A stretch of 64,000 bases of DNA, taken from NCBI GenBank assembly GCA_018263435.1, contig JAANXD010000077.1, positions 1 through 64,000 on the forward strand. Reading direction: 5' to 3'. The notes beneath the pieces were generated by a model, which saw nothing but the letters and a program-made list of their open reading frames with translations, was not told where the DNA came from and ran no database searches. A program made the position numbers and the translations under genes. The DNA is from Candidatus Scalindua arabica. Its GTDB lineage: Bacteria; Planctomycetota; Brocadiia; Brocadiales; Scalinduaceae. Shown here piece by piece: positions 49,323 through 58,984 of this stretch; within the stretch, counting starts at the first letter, position 1, and the number at the start of each line of letters is the position of its first letter.

Positions 49323-49660
49323 ATACTTCTAGTTGTTACATGACAATTTTAACTGTTTTCCTGTTGCTTATTCAACAAATCCTTTCCGGCTGTGCAATGA
49401 CGGCTTCACAGGGTATTTACAATGAAGACGCAGGATTAAGTGATCGACACGTTTTTCAAGATAAATGTTCTAAATGTCATGAATTGCCGGACATTAAGGC
49501 GTATCCTTATTCTGCAGACGACTGGGCAAAGATAGTTGACTTCATGCTCGATACAAAAGAGGCCGAACAACATATATCAATGAAAGAGGCAGAAGTGATA
49601 AAGAATTTCCTTAGAAGGCATTCAATTCTCAATCATCCACCATTGTTCAATGAAAAATGA
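49319..49660 (+). CDS. small c-type cytochrome-like lipoprotein
   Basis: ATGA overlap with upstream gene; lipobox-like LSGCAMT; CSKCH heme motif. Confidence 0.8.
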   Translation: MNTSSCYMTILTVFLLLIQQILSGCAMTASQGIYNEDAGLSDRHVFQDKCSKCHELPDIKAYPYSADDWAKIVDFMLDTKEAEQHISMKEAEVIKNFLRRHSILNHPPLFNEK

Positions 49661-49701
49661 AAGGTGCAAGTAGTTTTTGTTGTGGAAATGCTAAATTGTC
49701 A

Positions 49702-49780
49702 CCCTGAACTCGTTTCAGGGTCTTTGATCCTTAATTTGATTAAGGACTGAAATATATAGATTCTGAAACAAGTTCAGAAG
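49702..49780. repeat. inverted-repeat dispersed element
   Basis: ccctgaactcgtttcaggg ... ttctgaaacaagttcagaa. Confidence 0.65.
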
Positions 49781-49854
49781 ACATTTTTAGGTATTTACGT
49801 CTTCCAAACAAAAATAAGTAAAATATACAAAGTTTTTAAAAGGAGGTAAGTAAG

Positions 49855-50949
49855 ATGAATGAAGACACAGCAAAAAATACAACTTCACAACTGGAAGAAA
49901 GATTAAATCGAAGGGATTTTGTGAAGTTTGGTTTAACCATTGGTAAAGCCGTATTCATTGGAGGGGTATTGATAGGGAATTTCACAGGTTGTACGACTGC
50001 GTCAAAAAAAGCTGATAAAACAAAAGCTGGTAAGGAGGCGCCTGTCAAGTTTGTCCACATAACAGACACCCATGTTACATTTACCGGCAGAAACAAAACA
50101 TCTCTCTTCGAGGAAAGCTTTAATATCTTCAGGGATATCATAGGCCAGATCAACGAGATGGGCGATATAGATTTCATCCTCTTTGGCGGCGACAATATAA
50201 ACAACACAGACCCAGGTACAAAAGGATTTGACGAATTTATGAATATCATGTCGAGTGTTAAGATCCCCTACTTTGCCCAGTTCGGCAATCGTGAGGTATC
50301 TCCCATCCCTCCCGGAGTCGCACTTTCAAAGGAGCAGTATGCCGAAAAGATGAAGGGTCACGGACTGGACATAAGCAGTTATTCATGGAGCGTGTCGCCG
50401 GTACCGGGACTGAGAATTCTGGGATTAGACACCACTATAGAGGGCCACGATAATGGTAAAATTTCTCAAACAGAAATCAAATGGATTAAGGAAGAAGTTG
50501 CAAAGTATCCAAATGACATGATTATCACACTCGGCCATCATCTCCTTCTTCCTACATGGGGGAACAGGGATATACCAAAATGGAAGAAGAAATATCTCCT
50601 GAAGAATTACCTGGAAGTCAATACGATCCTTGAAGGTGCTCCTCAGGTCAAGGCGTGTCTGATGGGACATCACCATATCTCGAAAGTCCAAACAGTTAAT
50701 GGACTACATTACATCGCTTCCCCTGCAGCAGTTCAGTATCCGCACGCCTTCAGGACAATAACGATTAATGATAACGAAGCCAAGCTACAATTCCATCAGG
50801 TCAGGAACAAGAGAATTATAGAACTGGGGAAGCATAATCTGTTAACAAGTAAAAATGCTGAAGAATACGCAGGCGGCAAAGCTGATGACATACTGGCCTA
50901 TTGTCACGGCAGTGAGGGTGATAATAATGTTACTCTGAAGATAAGGTAA
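49855..50949 (+). CDS. Tat-exported calcineurin-like metallophosphoesterase
   Basis: LNRRDFVKFGLTIG Tat-like; HITDTHVTF, GGDNINNTDPG, GNREV, GHHHISKV. Confidence 0.92.
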   Translation: MNEDTAKNTTSQLEERLNRRDFVKFGLTIGKAVFIGGVLIGNFTGCTTASKKADKTKAGKEAPVKFVHITDTHVTFTGRNKTSLFEESFNIFRDIIGQINEMGDIDFILFGGDNINNTDPGTKGFDEFMNIMSSVKIPYFAQFGNREVSPIPPGVALSKEQYAEKMKGHGLDISSYSWSVSPVPGLRILGLDTTIEGHDNGKISQTEIKWIKEEVAKYPNDMIITLGHHLLLPTWGNRDIPKWKKKYLLKNYLEVNTILEGAPQVKACLMGHHHISKVQTVNGLHYIASPAAVQYPHAFRTITINDNEAKLQFHQVRNKRIIELGKHNLLTSKNAEEYAGGKADDILAYCHGSEGDNNVTLKIR

Positions 50950-51005
50950 GGGATTGACGATTGAAGATTTAAACCTAAGTTGAGCGATTTTATGTTACAT
51001 ACCGT

Positions 51006-51084
51006 TGTAGCCGCTGGCTTTAGCCTGCGTTGTTCATCACTTGATGGGGCTACGTAAGTTACGCAACCTCAAGGTTGCGGCTAC
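51006..51084. repeat. imperfect inverted-repeat element of the gtagcSG...ggctttagcct family
   Basis: gtagccgctggctttagcctgcgtt ... acgcaacctcaaggttgcggctac; cf. 22951-23021. Confidence 0.75.
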
Positions 51085-51225
51085 CAGCCCGATACTCATT
51101 CTGGCAGGCAAAATCGCTCTATTCAGGTTACATATAATCCAGTTTATTATGTGTTATTCAGTACATTCTTGGCAAGTCTTTTGGACAGGTTTTTCCTAGG
51201 AATTGCTTAGCTGTTCCAAAGGTAT

Positions 51226-51630
51226 TTATGGTGATATGAGTTTGACGGTTGGGAAATATGACTTGTATCGCGGCGTATCTCTTGTCATTAATTCCAGTTT
51301 GTCTACGGCGGCATGAGCGCCTATAAAAAAGTCCGGCAGTGGAGACAGCTTGGTTCCCTTACGCTTCCTGTATTTAAGATATGTCTTTCCGGCGAGGAAA
51401 AGAGCCTCTTTCGGTATTTGCAAGGGTTCGAAGCCGCATCCTGATAAAGCATCTTCCAGTTCTTCAATACGTTTAAAACCTATAGAAACCTCGGAATAAA
51501 TAATAGGATTTATGTATATAGTGTGAGTATAACTGTATTGGTGGAGCATTGTTTCCGACCATTCTACCCAACCGGAATCTTCTTCAAATAGATCCAGTAT
51601 AACATTGGAATCAATCAATATTCCGGTCAT
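51226..51630 (-). CDS. vapC: PIN-domain VapC toxin
   Basis: MTGILIDSNVILDLFEED; PDFFIGAHAAVDKLELMTRDTPRYKSYFPTVKLI. Confidence 0.94.
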   Translation of the reverse strand: MTGILIDSNVILDLFEEDSGWVEWSETMLHQYSYTHTIYINPIIYSEVSIGFKRIEELEDALSGCGFEPLQIPKEALFLAGKTYLKYRKRKGTKLSPLPDFFIGAHAAVDKLELMTRDTPRYKSYFPTVKLISP

Positions 51631-51854
51631 TTTCTGCCTCTGGTTAAGGCCATAATTTCATCCGTAGTCATCTTGACAGTTGCAATACCCCGGTAACGGC
51701 GAAATTTGTTGTTCTCCGGAACTGTTACCTTTTTCTTTGTTAAATACACTCGCCTGCCTTCTTCCTGAAAATTAATGTCCGTATTTGGCGTAATCCCCAG
51801 TTTTTCACGAATATGGCGGGGGATTGTTACCTGCCCTTTGACTGTTACCTTCAT
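51627..51854 (-). CDS. vapB: AbrB/SpoVT-type VapB antitoxin
   Basis: MKVTVKGQVTIPRHIREKLGITPNTDINFQEEG; 4-nt overlap with vapC. Confidence 0.94.
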   Translation of the reverse strand: MKVTVKGQVTIPRHIREKLGITPNTDINFQEEGRRVYLTKKKVTVPENNKFRRYRGIATVKMTTDEIMALTRGRK

Positions 51855-51872
51855 TATTCCACCTCCTTAGAA

Positions 51873-51898
51873 AAGTAATACCGGTAATAGTATTACTT
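51873..51898. promoter_or_regulatory. inverted-repeat operator upstream of vapBC
   Basis: AAGTAATAC-cggtaata-GTATTACTT. Confidence 0.72.
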
Positions 51899-51911
51899 CA
51901 GTATAGTCTTG

Positions 51912-52423
51912 TCAAGTATTATTGTTTTCTGTGTTATTCAATGTCAGATACATTTCATACCATTCGAAACCGCCATGTGTTGATTTTGATTTTCCCTTGC
52001 TTAAGAAACCATAGTTTTGATAGTAGGAAATGAGTTCGGATTTACAGAGTAGTAGAATCTTCTCTTTTTTAAGTCCTTTGATACTTCAATAAACCTTGTC
52101 ATCAGTTTCTTAGAGACATCATTTCTCTGGAATTCTGGCAAGACGGCCAGTGAGAAGATAACCATGTTTTTGCCATCTTTAACATGTCCGACCATGTCCT
52201 TAAGTTCTTCGTCGGTTATATCTTCTTTGTCTGTGGATGCGCTATTAACGAGTCCTATTATATTACCACTGGATTCAGCAACCAGAAATCCGTCCGGAAA
52301 CAGACTTATCCGTTTTTGAATTTTTTCCCTTGTTGCACCGTCAGAAGTATAGCAGGCGGATTCCACTCTATAACAATTATCTAAATCATTATCCTCAACT
52401 TGTCTGATTACCAAATCGTTCAC
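51912..52423 (-). pseudogene. GNAT N-acetyltransferase with 1-nt frameshift
   Basis: frame 1 ends ...LKKRRFYYSVNPNSFPTIKTMVS*; alternative frame continues EKILLLCKSELISYYQNYGFLSKGKSKSTHGGFEWYEMYLTLNNTENNNT*. Confidence 0.88.
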
Positions 52424-53091
52424 TTAGTACTGTCGGGATTGTCGTCAAAAATGTCTGCAATACCGTCGCCATCCTTGTCTCTCAGGAAATCAGTATCATT
52501 GTCATTGTTTAATACCCCCTCTCCAAACGGGTTGGATATTTTGCTATGTCCTCTGAAAAAGCCCGGTGATTCCTGATAACCGGTTTCAATCTCTGTTACA
52601 GTGATTTCTCCATTAACTATAAAACTGAAGATACTAGAACGATTGCCCGGCTTTATTGTTGCATCCGGCTTTTCAACTGTAAATTTAGTTTTACTGCCTG
52701 CGCCGAAATACCCGCCATACGTCCAGACAACTTGTTGATCTTTACCTCGTATAGTAACTTTGGAGTCCCAGAGTTTTGGGCCTGTAACATTGTTCCTGAA
52801 TAGGTGATCAGCTGCCGTTGCATCTTTGGATATAAATTTTATAGTTACTGATGCAATATTTTCGGCATGATGCTTCGGGTCGGGTTCATTCTGGTCATCA
52901 TTGGTTATCTGAAAACAGTATCTGATGAATCCGGGTACATAGGTTGCGTTAACATCCGCTCTGACAGAATCGGCAACAACACTCTTTGCCCCTGTAAAAA
53001 TACTGAGGCACAGCGTGGTAAAAAGTAATATTTTGCTAAATTTCCCTTTCATTGAAGGTGTCTCCTTTCTGTTTGCTAGATTATTATTCAT
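52420..53091 (-). CDS. secreted protein with C-terminal TSP3/dockerin-like Ca-binding repeat
   Basis: signal peptide; GVLNNDNDTDFLRDKDGDGIADIFDDNPDS. Confidence 0.78.
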   Translation of the reverse strand: MNNNLANRKETPSMKGKFSKILLFTTLCLSIFTGAKSVVADSVRADVNATYVPGFIRYCFQITNDDQNEPDPKHHAENIASVTIKFISKDATAADHLFRNNVTGPKLWDSKVTIRGKDQQVVWTYGGYFGAGSKTKFTVEKPDATIKPGNRSSIFSFIVNGEITVTEIETGYQESPGFFRGHSKISNPFGEGVLNNDNDTDFLRDKDGDGIADIFDDNPDSTK

Positions 53092-53376
53092 GTTGACATT
53101 ATGCTATTTTACAGATTCTTATGAAGCACAAAATTGTTATTGAAAGTATCATGAATCGGACAAAAAATCAAGGGGAGGTAATAAAAAGTAAAAAGATTGT
53201 AAACTAAAACTTGACATTTTATAAAAAGTATATACTATTAAAAGCCTCATAATGTATTAGTACTCACCCACATACCCATTAATCAACAAATTGGGCACCA
53301 GTTGCATCTGCAAAAATCAGTTTGAACAAATCTGGAAGAAACGTTATTTTTATAGTTAATTAAATTTCACAGGTTT

Positions 53377-54411
53377 ATGGCAAAGAAAACAACATTAGCA
53401 ATCTTAATTGCGTTTTTAACTTTTTCTCTGATCGTACCGTTTATAAGTTACAACAAATATAAAGAGGCATTAAAAGCGGAGTGCTTCAGGCATCTTATTA
53501 CTACCAGGGATGTCCTTAAACATGAGATTTGGAATTATTTTAACAATAGATACGGCGATATAGATGTGCTCTCGAGGAATCCGGTAATTTCCAAGGGTTT
53601 TACCCGATTATCCGGTGCATTTCACGCTTATGGCATTGAAGGCCCCCAATTCCAGAAGATAAAAAGTATTTATCAACCATTAATGGAATATTATGTCGCT
53701 GATTACGGCTATGCAAATATATTCTTTATTGAAAGGGATGGAAGCGTAATATATTCAGCGCTGAGAGAGGACTTTAGCGGCACAGATTTGTTTATCGGAG
53801 AATATAAAGACCACAATATTGCCCATATATTTAAACTGGCGTTGGAAGACGTAAGTTTTGAGGATTATAGCTGGAATGACAAGGTAAATGATTTCACTGC
53901 TTATTTTGCTGCTCCGGTCTTCGAAGCTGAAAGTTTATTAGGAGTTATAGTAATAGAACTTCCTTTCTCCCATCTGGACTCCATATTGACACATAAAGCA
54001 GGCCTGGGAAAAACTGGTGAAATGTACCTGGTTGGTGATGACGGTCTTATGCGATCGAATTCAAGATTTTCTGTTAAACCTACAATGCTTAAGCAAGTGG
54101 TAGATACAGAAGCAACGCGGGAGGCGTTTGAAGGGTATGTTGGCCAGAAGATCGTTAAAGATTATCGAGGTGTGCCCGTATTATGCGCATATACACCGCT
54201 TAATCTAAATTTTATTAACTGGGCTCTTCTGGTTGATATTGAAGAGGCAGAGGCATTTGCCCCGATATTTGAAGTAGAAGGTTTACTTGGAGTAATTGCA
54301 TCTGTAATTGGTACAATAACAATTGGATATATCTATTTTACTCGTAGAGCATATAAAAGAGCAGAAGAAGAACATGATATTTTAGAATCTGAAGAACAAT
54401 CCGAAGCATAG
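53377..54411 (+). CDS. Cache-type sensor membrane protein without recognisable output domain
   Basis: two TM helices flanking a double-Cache-like region (GLGKTGEMYLVGDDGLMRSNSRF). Confidence 0.82.
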   Translation: MAKKTTLAILIAFLTFSLIVPFISYNKYKEALKAECFRHLITTRDVLKHEIWNYFNNRYGDIDVLSRNPVISKGFTRLSGAFHAYGIEGPQFQKIKSIYQPLMEYYVADYGYANIFFIERDGSVIYSALREDFSGTDLFIGEYKDHNIAHIFKLALEDVSFEDYSWNDKVNDFTAYFAAPVFEAESLLGVIVIELPFSHLDSILTHKAGLGKTGEMYLVGDDGLMRSNSRFSVKPTMLKQVVDTEATREAFEGYVGQKIVKDYRGVPVLCAYTPLNLNFINWALLVDIEEAEAFAPIFEVEGLLGVIASVIGTITIGYIYFTRRAYKRAEEEHDILESEEQSEA

Positions 54412-54586
54412 TTACGAACAGATTAAAATCTTACGGCAAGTCCCAAAATACATTCCATCAAGATAACTAAGACTGAAGTCTCTCCTGCACATGAATAATG
54501 TTTTTCATCCCGGCAATATTATTTCTAGACACAAGGTTGTTTTGTTGCTGTAGATGTTAACCTGAATACTGAAAGGATAAATTATT

Positions 54587-55024
54587 ATGGCCGTAGTACG
54601 TGAAGTCAAAGCTGTGAAGATGTTCATGGGAAAGCTTGAATGTGGAGCAGATTTATTAGAAGAAATTACCAGAATCTGTGTCGATAAGGGTATACATCTG
54701 GGTCGGGTTGAAGCATTAGGTGCTGTGAAGAAAGCCAGATTAGGGTATTACAATCAAAAAGAACGTGAATATCATTTCTATGAACTTGATCAAACGCTTG
54801 AGATTACAAACTTAGTTGGAAATGTTTCGATCAAGGATGGTGCGCCAATTGTTCACGCTCATGTAACATTTTCAGATAAGGACGGCCATGCCTATGGAGG
54901 TCATCTTGCACCGGGGACGATAGTTTTTGCTTGTGAGGTAATTATTCAGGTCTTAGATGGCTCAAAGTTTGAGAGAGGGCTTGATCAGGAAACTGGCTTG
55001 CCATTATGGAACATGAATGAATAA
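54587..55024 (+). CDS. PPC/DUF296-domain protein
   Basis: GVSIKDGAPIVHAHVTFSDKDGHAYGGHLAPGTIVFACEVIIQVL-type pattern. Confidence 0.92.
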   Translation: MAVVREVKAVKMFMGKLECGADLLEEITRICVDKGIHLGRVEALGAVKKARLGYYNQKEREYHFYELDQTLEITNLVGNVSIKDGAPIVHAHVTFSDKDGHAYGGHLAPGTIVFACEVIIQVLDGSKFERGLDQETGLPLWNMNE

Positions 55025-55034
55025 AATAATGTTA

Positions 55035-55508
55035 TTATTCATGCCGATCTTTTCGAGTCTGATTATGTCTTTCAATGATTTCATTTAAGTGTTGTGCATA
55101 GTTCTTGGATCCACCTTGCAGGTATCCGGTCTTGGCAACAGGTTCTCCATCCGGGCCGAGAATGATAATAGTTGGGTAACCTTCAATCCCGTACTTATTC
55201 GCTAGTTCCCTGTTTTGTTGTTTCTGTTCCCCGGTCTGCTTCTTATTTCGCGGAAAATCTACTAATACACAAACAAGATTTTTCTCCGCAAAATCCTTGA
55301 AAGCGTCTTGAGAGAATACTTCCTTTTCCAGTTTTATACACCATCCGCACCAGTCTGATCCACTGAAGTCAAGCATAATGTATTTACCGGAAGCCTTGGC
55401 GGTTGAAGATGCTTTCTTAAAATCTGTTTCCCATTCTAAGGCTTCAACCCTGGTACAGTACAGCATTGCGATTACAATCAATAGATATATGGCAAGATTT
55501 CTTCTCAT
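55035..55508 (-). CDS. thioredoxin-fold protein (CGWC)
   Basis: FSGSDWCGWCIKLEKEVF; YGIEGYPTIIILGPDG. Confidence 0.93.
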   Translation of the reverse strand: MRRNLAIYLLIVIAMLYCTRVEALEWETDFKKASSTAKASGKYIMLDFSGSDWCGWCIKLEKEVFSQDAFKDFAEKNLVCVLVDFPRNKKQTGEQKQQNRELANKYGIEGYPTIIILGPDGEPVAKTGYLQGGSKNYAQHLNEIIERHNQTRKDRHE

Positions 55509-55571
55509 GATCTCTCCTCTATTTAGTTATATTCTGCTTTTAGGCTATTAATATACACGTCTTTTCACCTC

Positions 55572-55805
55572 TCACTGCTTTTTTATCGCTTTCCTGTAAG
55601 CCTCCTCAGTCCAGCATGACCTGAAATGTAAGCATATTTTACAGTCCTTGAGCAATCCTCTCCTTTCCATAAGTTTCTTTCCGGAAAGAGATCTTTCGTC
55701 TTCTTCACGTTTCATAAGCAGGCACAAAGGTTCTTCTGTCAAACAACCATGCTGGTTGTAACAATTAATACATATATTTTCTTTTCCTGGTTTTTTCCTT
55801 GTCAT
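55572..55805 (-). CDS. small Cys-rich (zinc-ribbon-like) hypothetical protein
   Basis: CINCYNQHGC...C and CKICLHFRSC clusters. Confidence 0.65.
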   Translation of the reverse strand: MTRKKPGKENICINCYNQHGCLTEEPLCLLMKREEDERSLSGKKLMERRGLLKDCKICLHFRSCWTEEAYRKAIKKQ

Positions 55806-55930
55806 AATCTTTTAGAAAAGGAATCTTTAGGAGCTTCACATGGTAAAGTTGTCTGTGTCCATCTTAATGTTTCCTTTTATTCTGTCATACTTTATTTGTT
55901 CCTGTTTGTCAATTGTCCTGAAAGCAAAAA

Positions 55931-55963
55931 AGGCTTGTACTTAACTAAGTACAAGCCTTTTTA
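55931..55963. terminator. bidirectional Rho-independent terminator
   Basis: aggcttgtactt-aact-aagtacaagcct flanked by A6 and T5. Confidence 0.9.
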
Positions 55964-55968
55964 ATACA

Positions 55969-56043
<75 letters not shown>

Positions 56044-56071
56044 GGAACAATTTACTACAGCAGTATTCATA

Positions 56072-56144
56072 TGAGGGCAGAAGGACTCGAACCTTCGACA
56101 ATCGCCTTAAAAGGGCGGTGCTCTACCAGCTGAGCTATGCCCCC
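56072..56144 (-). tRNA. tRNA-Lys (TTT)
   Basis: reverse complement GGGGGCATAGCTCAGCTGGTAGAGCACCGCCCTTTTAAGGCGATTGTCGAAGGTTCGAGTCCTTCTGCCCTCA. Confidence 0.95.
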
Positions 56145-56155
56145 AATATTATTTG

Positions 56156-56716
56156 TTATATTTTTAAGATTTCCTCAGATTTCTGTTTTAGGAGTTCAGT
56201 CAGTTTTGTTTCATTGTCATGTGTAAGTTTTTGTACTTGCTCCTTTGCCTTTTTTGCCTCATCCTCAGTCAATTTAGAATCCTTTTCCTCTTTATCAATG
56301 TGTTTGTTTGCTTCGCGCCTTATATTCCTGATAGATATCTTGTTTTCTTCTGTCAGTTCTTTAATTTGTGTAACTATTTGTTCTCTTCTATCACCACTTA
56401 AAGGTGGTATGGGAATGCGAATGACCTTTCCATCACTATTGGTTGTTAACCCCAACTCTGATTGTTGAATGGTCTTTTCTATGTCCTTAAGAATGGAAGG
56501 ATCGTAAGGGCTTATAACTATTAATTGTGCTTCCGGAGCAGCTATGTTTGCAAGTTGTTTTAATGGAGTGAGAGAACCATAGCAACTGATTTTAAGATTT
56601 TCAACAAGGCCCGGTGTTGCCCTGCCCGTCCTTATACTCTTTAATTCCTCTTTCATGATTTCAAGAGTTTTTTCCATCTTTCTCTTTGTCTCAGTTTGTA
56701 TTTCTGTCGAACTCAT
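56156..56716 (-). CDS. frr: ribosome recycling factor
   Basis: MEKTLEIMKEELKSIRTGRATPGLVENL; VIRIPIPPLSGDRREQIV. Confidence 0.98.
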   Translation of the reverse strand: MSSTEIQTETKRKMEKTLEIMKEELKSIRTGRATPGLVENLKISCYGSLTPLKQLANIAAPEAQLIVISPYDPSILKDIEKTIQQSELGLTTNSDGKVIRIPIPPLSGDRREQIVTQIKELTEENKISIRNIRREANKHIDKEEKDSKLTEDEAKKAKEQVQKLTHDNETKLTELLKQKSEEILKI

Positions 56717-57501
56717 TTACCTCTTCCTATGTACGTGCCGATTTCATTACCGGCTATAGCTCTCTTTATATTGCCTTTTTTGCTGAAGTTGAACACAATT
56801 ATTGGAAGTTTATTTTCCATGCTTAGAGATATAGCAGTTGAATCCATCACGCCGAGATTTCTTGTCAGTACATCCATATATTCTAATTTAATGTACTTTT
56901 TTGCCCTTGGGTTGGTTACCGGGTCATCAGAATACACACCATCAACCTTTGTCCCTTTAAGAAAAACATCAGCGCCTATTTCTACTGCTCTTAATGCGGC
57001 GGCAGTATCAGTTGTAAAATAAGGATTTCCTGTCCCGCCTGCAATAATAACGACATAATCCTTTCCCAGAAAGCTCCGGCATTTTTGTACTGTATAAGAT
57101 TCTACAATGTTCTGTATTTGTATTGCACTTAAAACACTTGTTGGTATTTTCAGTTTTTTAAGTGAATCCTGAAGGATGATTGCATTGATGTTTGTAGCAA
57201 TCATGCCTAACTGATCAGCCCGAGCGCGATCTACGCCTGATTTACTTAATTCTGCTCCCCTTATTATATTGCCGCCACCCACGACTATGGCAATTTCAAC
57301 TCCAGCTTTTCTTGCACTGCTGATTTCTTTTGCTATAAGGTTGCACTTTGAATTATCTATTATTGTTGATTTTTCTGAGCAGAATCCCTCGCCGCTAATT
57401 TTTAAAAGAACGCGTTTGTGTCTTTTGATTGCAATGGTACTATTCTCCAATAGCGAATCTTGCAAAACGGTTAATCCTGATGTTTTCTCCCAGCTTTGCA
57501 A
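56713..57501 (-). CDS. pyrH: UMP kinase (true start likely internal to this ORF)
   Basis: KRVLLKISGEGFC, VVGGGNIIRGAE, AGGTGNPYFTTDTAAALRA. Confidence 0.97.
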   Translation of the reverse strand: MQSWEKTSGLTVLQDSLLENSTIAIKRHKRVLLKISGEGFCSEKSTIIDNSKCNLIAKEISSARKAGVEIAIVVGGGNIIRGAELSKSGVDRARADQLGMIATNINAIILQDSLKKLKIPTSVLSAIQIQNIVESYTVQKCRSFLGKDYVVIIAGGTGNPYFTTDTAAALRAVEIGADVFLKGTKVDGVYSDDPVTNPRAKKYIKLEYMDVLTRNLGVMDSTAISLSMENKLPIIVFNFSKKGNIKRAIAGNEIGTYIGRGK

Positions 57502-58027
57502 TTGCTTTTTTTAGTATATCTTCTATTGTCTGATCGTTGTCTTTTACAAAAGGCTGATTAATAAGGCAGACTTCTTTATAAAAGCTTTCCATTTTGCCGT
57601 CAATTATCTTTTCCCTTACATTGTCAGGTTTATCTTTGAATTCTTCGCTATATGCCTTTCTTTCTTTGTCAATGATGTCTTGAGGAACAGTCTCTCTGCT
57701 TACGGCCGTCGGGTCGGTTGCTGCCACCTGCATGCAGAGGTCTTTTATCAGGTCAGCGAATACGTCATTTTTGGCCACAAAATCAGTTTCACAATTTACC
57801 TCGATCAGAACTCCAATTTTACCGTTAGTGTGTATGTACGAGCCCACTCTACCCTCTGGCGTTCCACGCGAGCCCTTTTTGATGGCTTTGGCCAACCCTT
57901 TCTTTCTTAGAATTTCACCTGCTTTCTCAAAGTCCCCATTTGCTTCTTCGAGTGCTTTCTTACAGTCTAAGAAACCTGCACTTGTACGATCTCTTAATTC
58001 TCTTACGCTGGATGCATCAATAGTCAT
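57440..58027 (-). CDS. tsf: translation elongation factor Ts (short type)
   Basis: VRELRDRTSAGFLDCKKALEEANGDFEKA; VNCETDFVAKN. Confidence 0.98.
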   Translation of the reverse strand: MTIDASSVRELRDRTSAGFLDCKKALEEANGDFEKAGEILRKKGLAKAIKKGSRGTPEGRVGSYIHTNGKIGVLIEVNCETDFVAKNDVFADLIKDLCMQVAATDPTAVSRETVPQDIIDKERKAYSEEFKDKPDNVREKIIDGKMESFYKEVCLINQPFVKDNDQTIEDILKKAIAKLGENIRINRFARFAIGE

Positions 58028-58140
58028 CTGAATTTAACTCCATATATATTTATTAAATTTTATTGATAATAAAGATCTTGTTTTGAGGAGTGATATTAAC
58101 TGCTACAAGATGTTATTTCGCGAGGATAAGATAAAAACAT

Positions 58141-58872
58141 TTAAACACTTTCTTGTTCTTGCAAGACCTTACTCTCTTCTTCTGTTTTTACTGAAGGTTG
58201 CTCCTCTAATACTGCATCTGCAGTTTTACTTAAGAAGAGTCTTATTGCCCTGATAGCATCATCGTTTCCCGGTACACATATGTCTATAAGATCCGGGTCA
58301 CAATCTGAGTCTGCCAGGCATATTGTTGGTATCCCCATCTTAATGGCTTCTTTAATTGCTATGTGTTCTTTCTTGGGGTCTACGACAACCAGCACAGAAG
58401 GCAGTTTGTTCATATTCTTTATGCCTTCAAGATTTTTTGTAATTTTCTTTCTCTCGCGAGTGAGTGAAGAAATCATCTTCTTGCTGTAATTATGAATTGA
58501 ACCATTACTCTCCATTTCCTCAAGTTCTTCCAGTCTTTTCAATCGTTTGCGTATCGTTTCAAAGTTCGTCAATGTGCCACCAAGCCACCTTTCACAAACG
58601 TAATGCATATTGGAGCGTTTTGCTTCAGCGACAATGGCATCCTTTGCCTGCCATTTTGTACCTACAAAAAGGATTTCTTCTCTGTTGCTGGAAACCTTAT
58701 TGAGAAATTTGCAAGCCGTAATCAAACCTCTTACGGTTTCCTTTAAGTTGATTATGTGAATTAAATTACGCTTCCCAAAAATATAAGGTTTCATTCTTGG
58801 GTTCCAACGGCTGGTTCTATGTCCGAAATGGAAGCCAGCATCAACTAATTCCTGAAGACTCACTATTGGCAA
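58141..58872 (-). CDS. rpsB: 30S ribosomal protein S2
   Basis: [35 protein letters not shown]. Confidence 0.98.
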   Translation of the reverse strand: MPIVSLQELVDAGFHFGHRTSRWNPRMKPYIFGKRNLIHIINLKETVRGLITACKFLNKVSSNREEILFVGTKWQAKDAIVAEAKRSNMHYVCERWLGGTLTNFETIRKRLKRLEELEEMESNGSIHNYSKKMISSLTRERKKITKNLEGIKNMNKLPSVLVVVDPKKEHIAIKEAIKMGIPTICLADSDCDPDLIDICVPGNDDAIRAIRLFLSKTADAVLEEQPSVKTEEESKVLQEQESV

Positions 58873-58984
58873 ATTCTACTCCTTTTTGTTTACTCAATTT
58901 AAAAAGCGAAAGACTACATTTATATCAAATAAACTGTATTTGTGTCAAGAATAATTATTGTAAAACCCTTTTCCTGGCAGTATG

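Noticed and set aside
57440-57501. Genuine 62-nt coding overlap of pyrH and tsf
   Set aside because: More likely an over-extended pyrH start; the UMP kinase core begins near KRHKRVLLKISGEG.
57440-58027. Truncated tsf pseudogene
   Set aside because: 195-aa EF-Ts is a known short type; N-terminal and core motifs are intact and synteny is conserved.
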